A DNA stretch of 31,564 nucleotides from a virus: the IMG/VR virus record IMGVR_UViG_3300048589_001569, positions 1-31,564 of that record; one strand, 5' to 3'. The translations under genes were made by a program, and so were the position numbers. The notes beneath the pieces were generated by a model. That model ran no database searches. It was not told where the DNA came from and saw only the letters and a program-made list of their open reading frames with translations. This document shows positions 30,682 to 31,564 of this stretch, in pieces (positions within the stretch are counted from its first letter, which is position 1; every line of letters begins with the position of its first letter).

Positions 30682-31273
30682 TCTGGCTACGAACCAGAAG
30701 GTCGGGAGTTCGAATCTCTCCGGGCGCGCCACTTCCGCATTGCTGGCGTCCGATATTGTCGACTAGCGTCCGATATTTTCGACGCCGAAGATATCGCGAC
30801 GCAATCGCTGCAAAGACCTGCTCGCCCCATTCGTTCATCGCTAGGTTGATTGCCACCACAACCAGGCGGCAGTTGTCTGGACCGTATCCGACGCTCGAGT
30901 CGATCCTATCGATACTCGCTACGAACGGCCGGCGCCGGTGTCCCGCGAGGTTCAAGGTGTCGAACTTGATGTTCGTCAGCTCGCACCGACCACCCGATCT
31001 AATCCACAAGGCCGTGACGTCGGCCTTGGTGAGTTGGAAGGGAATGTCGCGCATCCGCGCATTCTTGCGAGCGCTGGAAAGCAATACTCCCAGGTGACGC
31101 TCATCGAAATGCCCTGCGCCGTCAGCGAGCGCTGGAAGAAGCTGGAATACCTTTTCGATATCCTTCCCTAGGTTGACCCACTTTTCCGATTTTGGGATGG
31201 CGTAGTAGTAGCTGCCGCGACGTTTGTATATTCGCACCGGCAGACCCAAATCGTGCACTCGTCTGCGACCCAC
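30665..31273 (-). CDS. HNH-type nuclease-like ORF with integrase-like N-terminal segment
   Basis: 202 residues from GTG (complement of 31271-31273), three bases after the integrase stop on the same strand. Residues about 10-50 (LPVRIYKRRGSYYYAIPKSE, WVNLGKDIEKVF) resemble the short N-terminal DNA-binding segment of phage integrases. Residues 90-155 look like an HNH-type domain: RSGGRCELTN (C97), FVASIDRIDSSVGYGPDNCR and INLAMNEWGEQVF. The classical catalytic histidine is not obvious. Residues about 182-198 (APGEIRTPDLLVRSQ) are read antisense to the tRNA fragment, so the natural C-terminus is probably earlier or altered by integration. Confidence 0.65.
   Translation of the reverse strand: MGRRRVHDLGLPVRIYKRRGSYYYAIPKSEKWVNLGKDIEKVFQLLPALADGAGHFDERHLGVLLSSARKNARMRDIPFQLTKADVTALWIRSGGRCELTNIKFDTLNLAGHRRRPFVASIDRIDSSVGYGPDNCRLVVVAINLAMNEWGEQVFAAIASRYLRRRKYRTLVDNIGRQQCGSGAPGEIRTPDLLVRSQTRSLA
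30682..30731 (+). other. 3' part of tRNA-Arg(ACG), probable attP core
   Basis: The segment carries a tRNA 3' half: anticodon stem TCTGG (30682-30686), loop CTACGAA with anticodon ACG, closing stem CCAGA (30694-30698), variable bases AGGTC, T-arm GGGAG-TTCGAAT-CTCTC (30704-30720), acceptor strand CGGGCGC, discriminator G and encoded CCA (30729-30731). The matching 5' acceptor GCGCCCG and a proper D-arm are absent upstream. This is the fragment expected in a phage that integrates into a tRNA gene and restores its 3' end. Confidence 0.85.
30746..30783 (+). repeat. 18-bp direct repeats, possible integrase arm sites
   Basis: GCGTCCGATATTGTCGAC (30746-30763) and GCGTCCGATATTTTCGAC (30766-30783) differ at one base and are spaced 20 bp apart. 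Related elements occur on the other side of the tRNA core (30557-30568 and, inverted, 30611-30630). Placement on both sides of the core is what arm-type integrase sites would show. They also lie within the C-terminal coding part of the - strand HNH ORF. Confidence 0.65.
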
Positions 31274-31276
31274 TGA

Positions 31277-31564
31277 TTACCTCAACGGCCTCACCGACAC
31301 CGGCTTGGTGATGTAGAACCGCCGCGTCGTCGCCTCGTCGGCATGCCCGAGCCGCTCCTGGGCGTCCTTCACGCTGTCGCTGTCGCTGGCACTCTTCCGC
31401 CGCAGGTCGTGGAACGTGAAGCGCTCGCCGCCGGCGGCAACATGCTTGGCCATGAGCCGCTGCCAGATCGCCGAGAACCCCTCGACGCTGTAGCCCTGGC
31501 CGGCGCGCGTCCGTAGCACATAGCGCCGCGGGATCTGCGGCGACAGCCGCTTCGCCCTGGCGAG
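31277..31564 (-). CDS. int: tyrosine recombinase (phage integrase), C-terminal part
   Basis: 95 residues are visible; the frame runs off the window end at 31564, so the N-terminus and the first catalytic arginine lie outside. The catalytic C-terminal motifs are present in order: FTFHDLRRKSAS (H-x-x-R), LGHADEATTRRFYI with the box III histidine in GHAD and the nucleophile tyrosine in RRFYITKP (codon at 31313-31315). The enzyme would recombine attP with the host tRNA-Arg gene. It is transcribed towards the attachment site and the structural genes, with the HNH ORF between. Confidence 0.93.
   Translation of the reverse strand, partial: LARAKRLSPQIPRRYVLRTRAGQGYSVEGFSAIWQRLMAKHVAAGGERFTFHDLRRKSASDSDSVKDAQERLGHADEATTRRFYITKPVSVRPLR

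Noticed and set aside
30655-30731. Complete tRNA gene
   Set aside because: The 3' half is convincing but the 5' acceptor strand GCGCCCG and a standard D-arm are missing, so it is a fragment.
30746-30783. Two-unit CRISPR array
   Set aside because: Repeats are 18 bp with a 2-base gap, no spacers, and no cas genes; integrase arm sites fit better.

Overview
The window is about 31.5 kb of a temperate, long-tailed (siphovirus-type) phage genome. It carries the packaging, head, connector, tail, host-recognition and lysis genes on the + strand, followed by an attachment site and a phage integrase on the - strand. No bacterial housekeeping gene is visible. G+C is high almost throughout, starts are often GTG or TTG, and most genes are coupled by ATGA, GTGA or TGATG overlaps. 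The attachment site holds the 3' part of a tRNA-Arg(ACG) with an encoded CCA. That fits a high-G+C proteobacterial host, perhaps a gammaproteobacterium, but the host cannot be fixed from this window.

Layout. 1-427: end of a small ORF and an HNH endonuclease. 428-542: a non-coding stretch that is a candidate cos region. 543-4747: P27-type small terminase, large terminase, prohead protease and HK97-fold major capsid protein, closed by a strong terminator hairpin (4763-4792). 4804-6502: a small protein and the portal, which unusually lies after the capsid gene. 6499-12439: a 6-kb block of probable virion surface proteins (repeat protein, beta-helix protein, two related structural proteins, a small membrane protein and a collagen-like protein). 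12436-15881: head-tail connectors, an MptE/DUF115-like sugar gene, tail terminator, tail tube and the tail assembly chaperone pair with a -1 frameshift site. 15881-18636: tape measure and DUF2460 distal-tail protein. 18658-18945: a membrane/coiled-coil protein. 18942-23470: six overlapping genes for glycan-type enzymes. 23467-28107: DUF2163, NlpC/P60 and the tail hub, in the order known from gene transfer agents, with a glycine-rich adhesin-like domain inside the hub. 28104-29318: a lower-G+C DUF2793 tail fibre. 29324-30556: lysis genes. 30557-30790: attP-like site. 30665-31564: HNH-type ORF and integrase on the - strand.

How it works together. The terminase packages DNA into a capsid matured by the U35-type protease, the connectors join it to a tail whose length is set by the tape measure, and the hub and fibre recognise the host. 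The most notable content is the glycan cassette (two KpsC-like glycosyltransferase-like proteins, a heptosyltransferase-like protein, an FkbM methyltransferase, a radical SAM/SPASM protein and a DxD glycosyltransferase) placed inside the late tail operon, with a seventh sugar-type gene among the head-tail connectors. Its position suggests late expression, so modification of virion proteins or of the host surface during lysis or release are the two obvious hypotheses. The att-like core lies between the structural genes and the integrase instead of at an outer prophage edge, which suggests the sequence represents the circular or free phage form.
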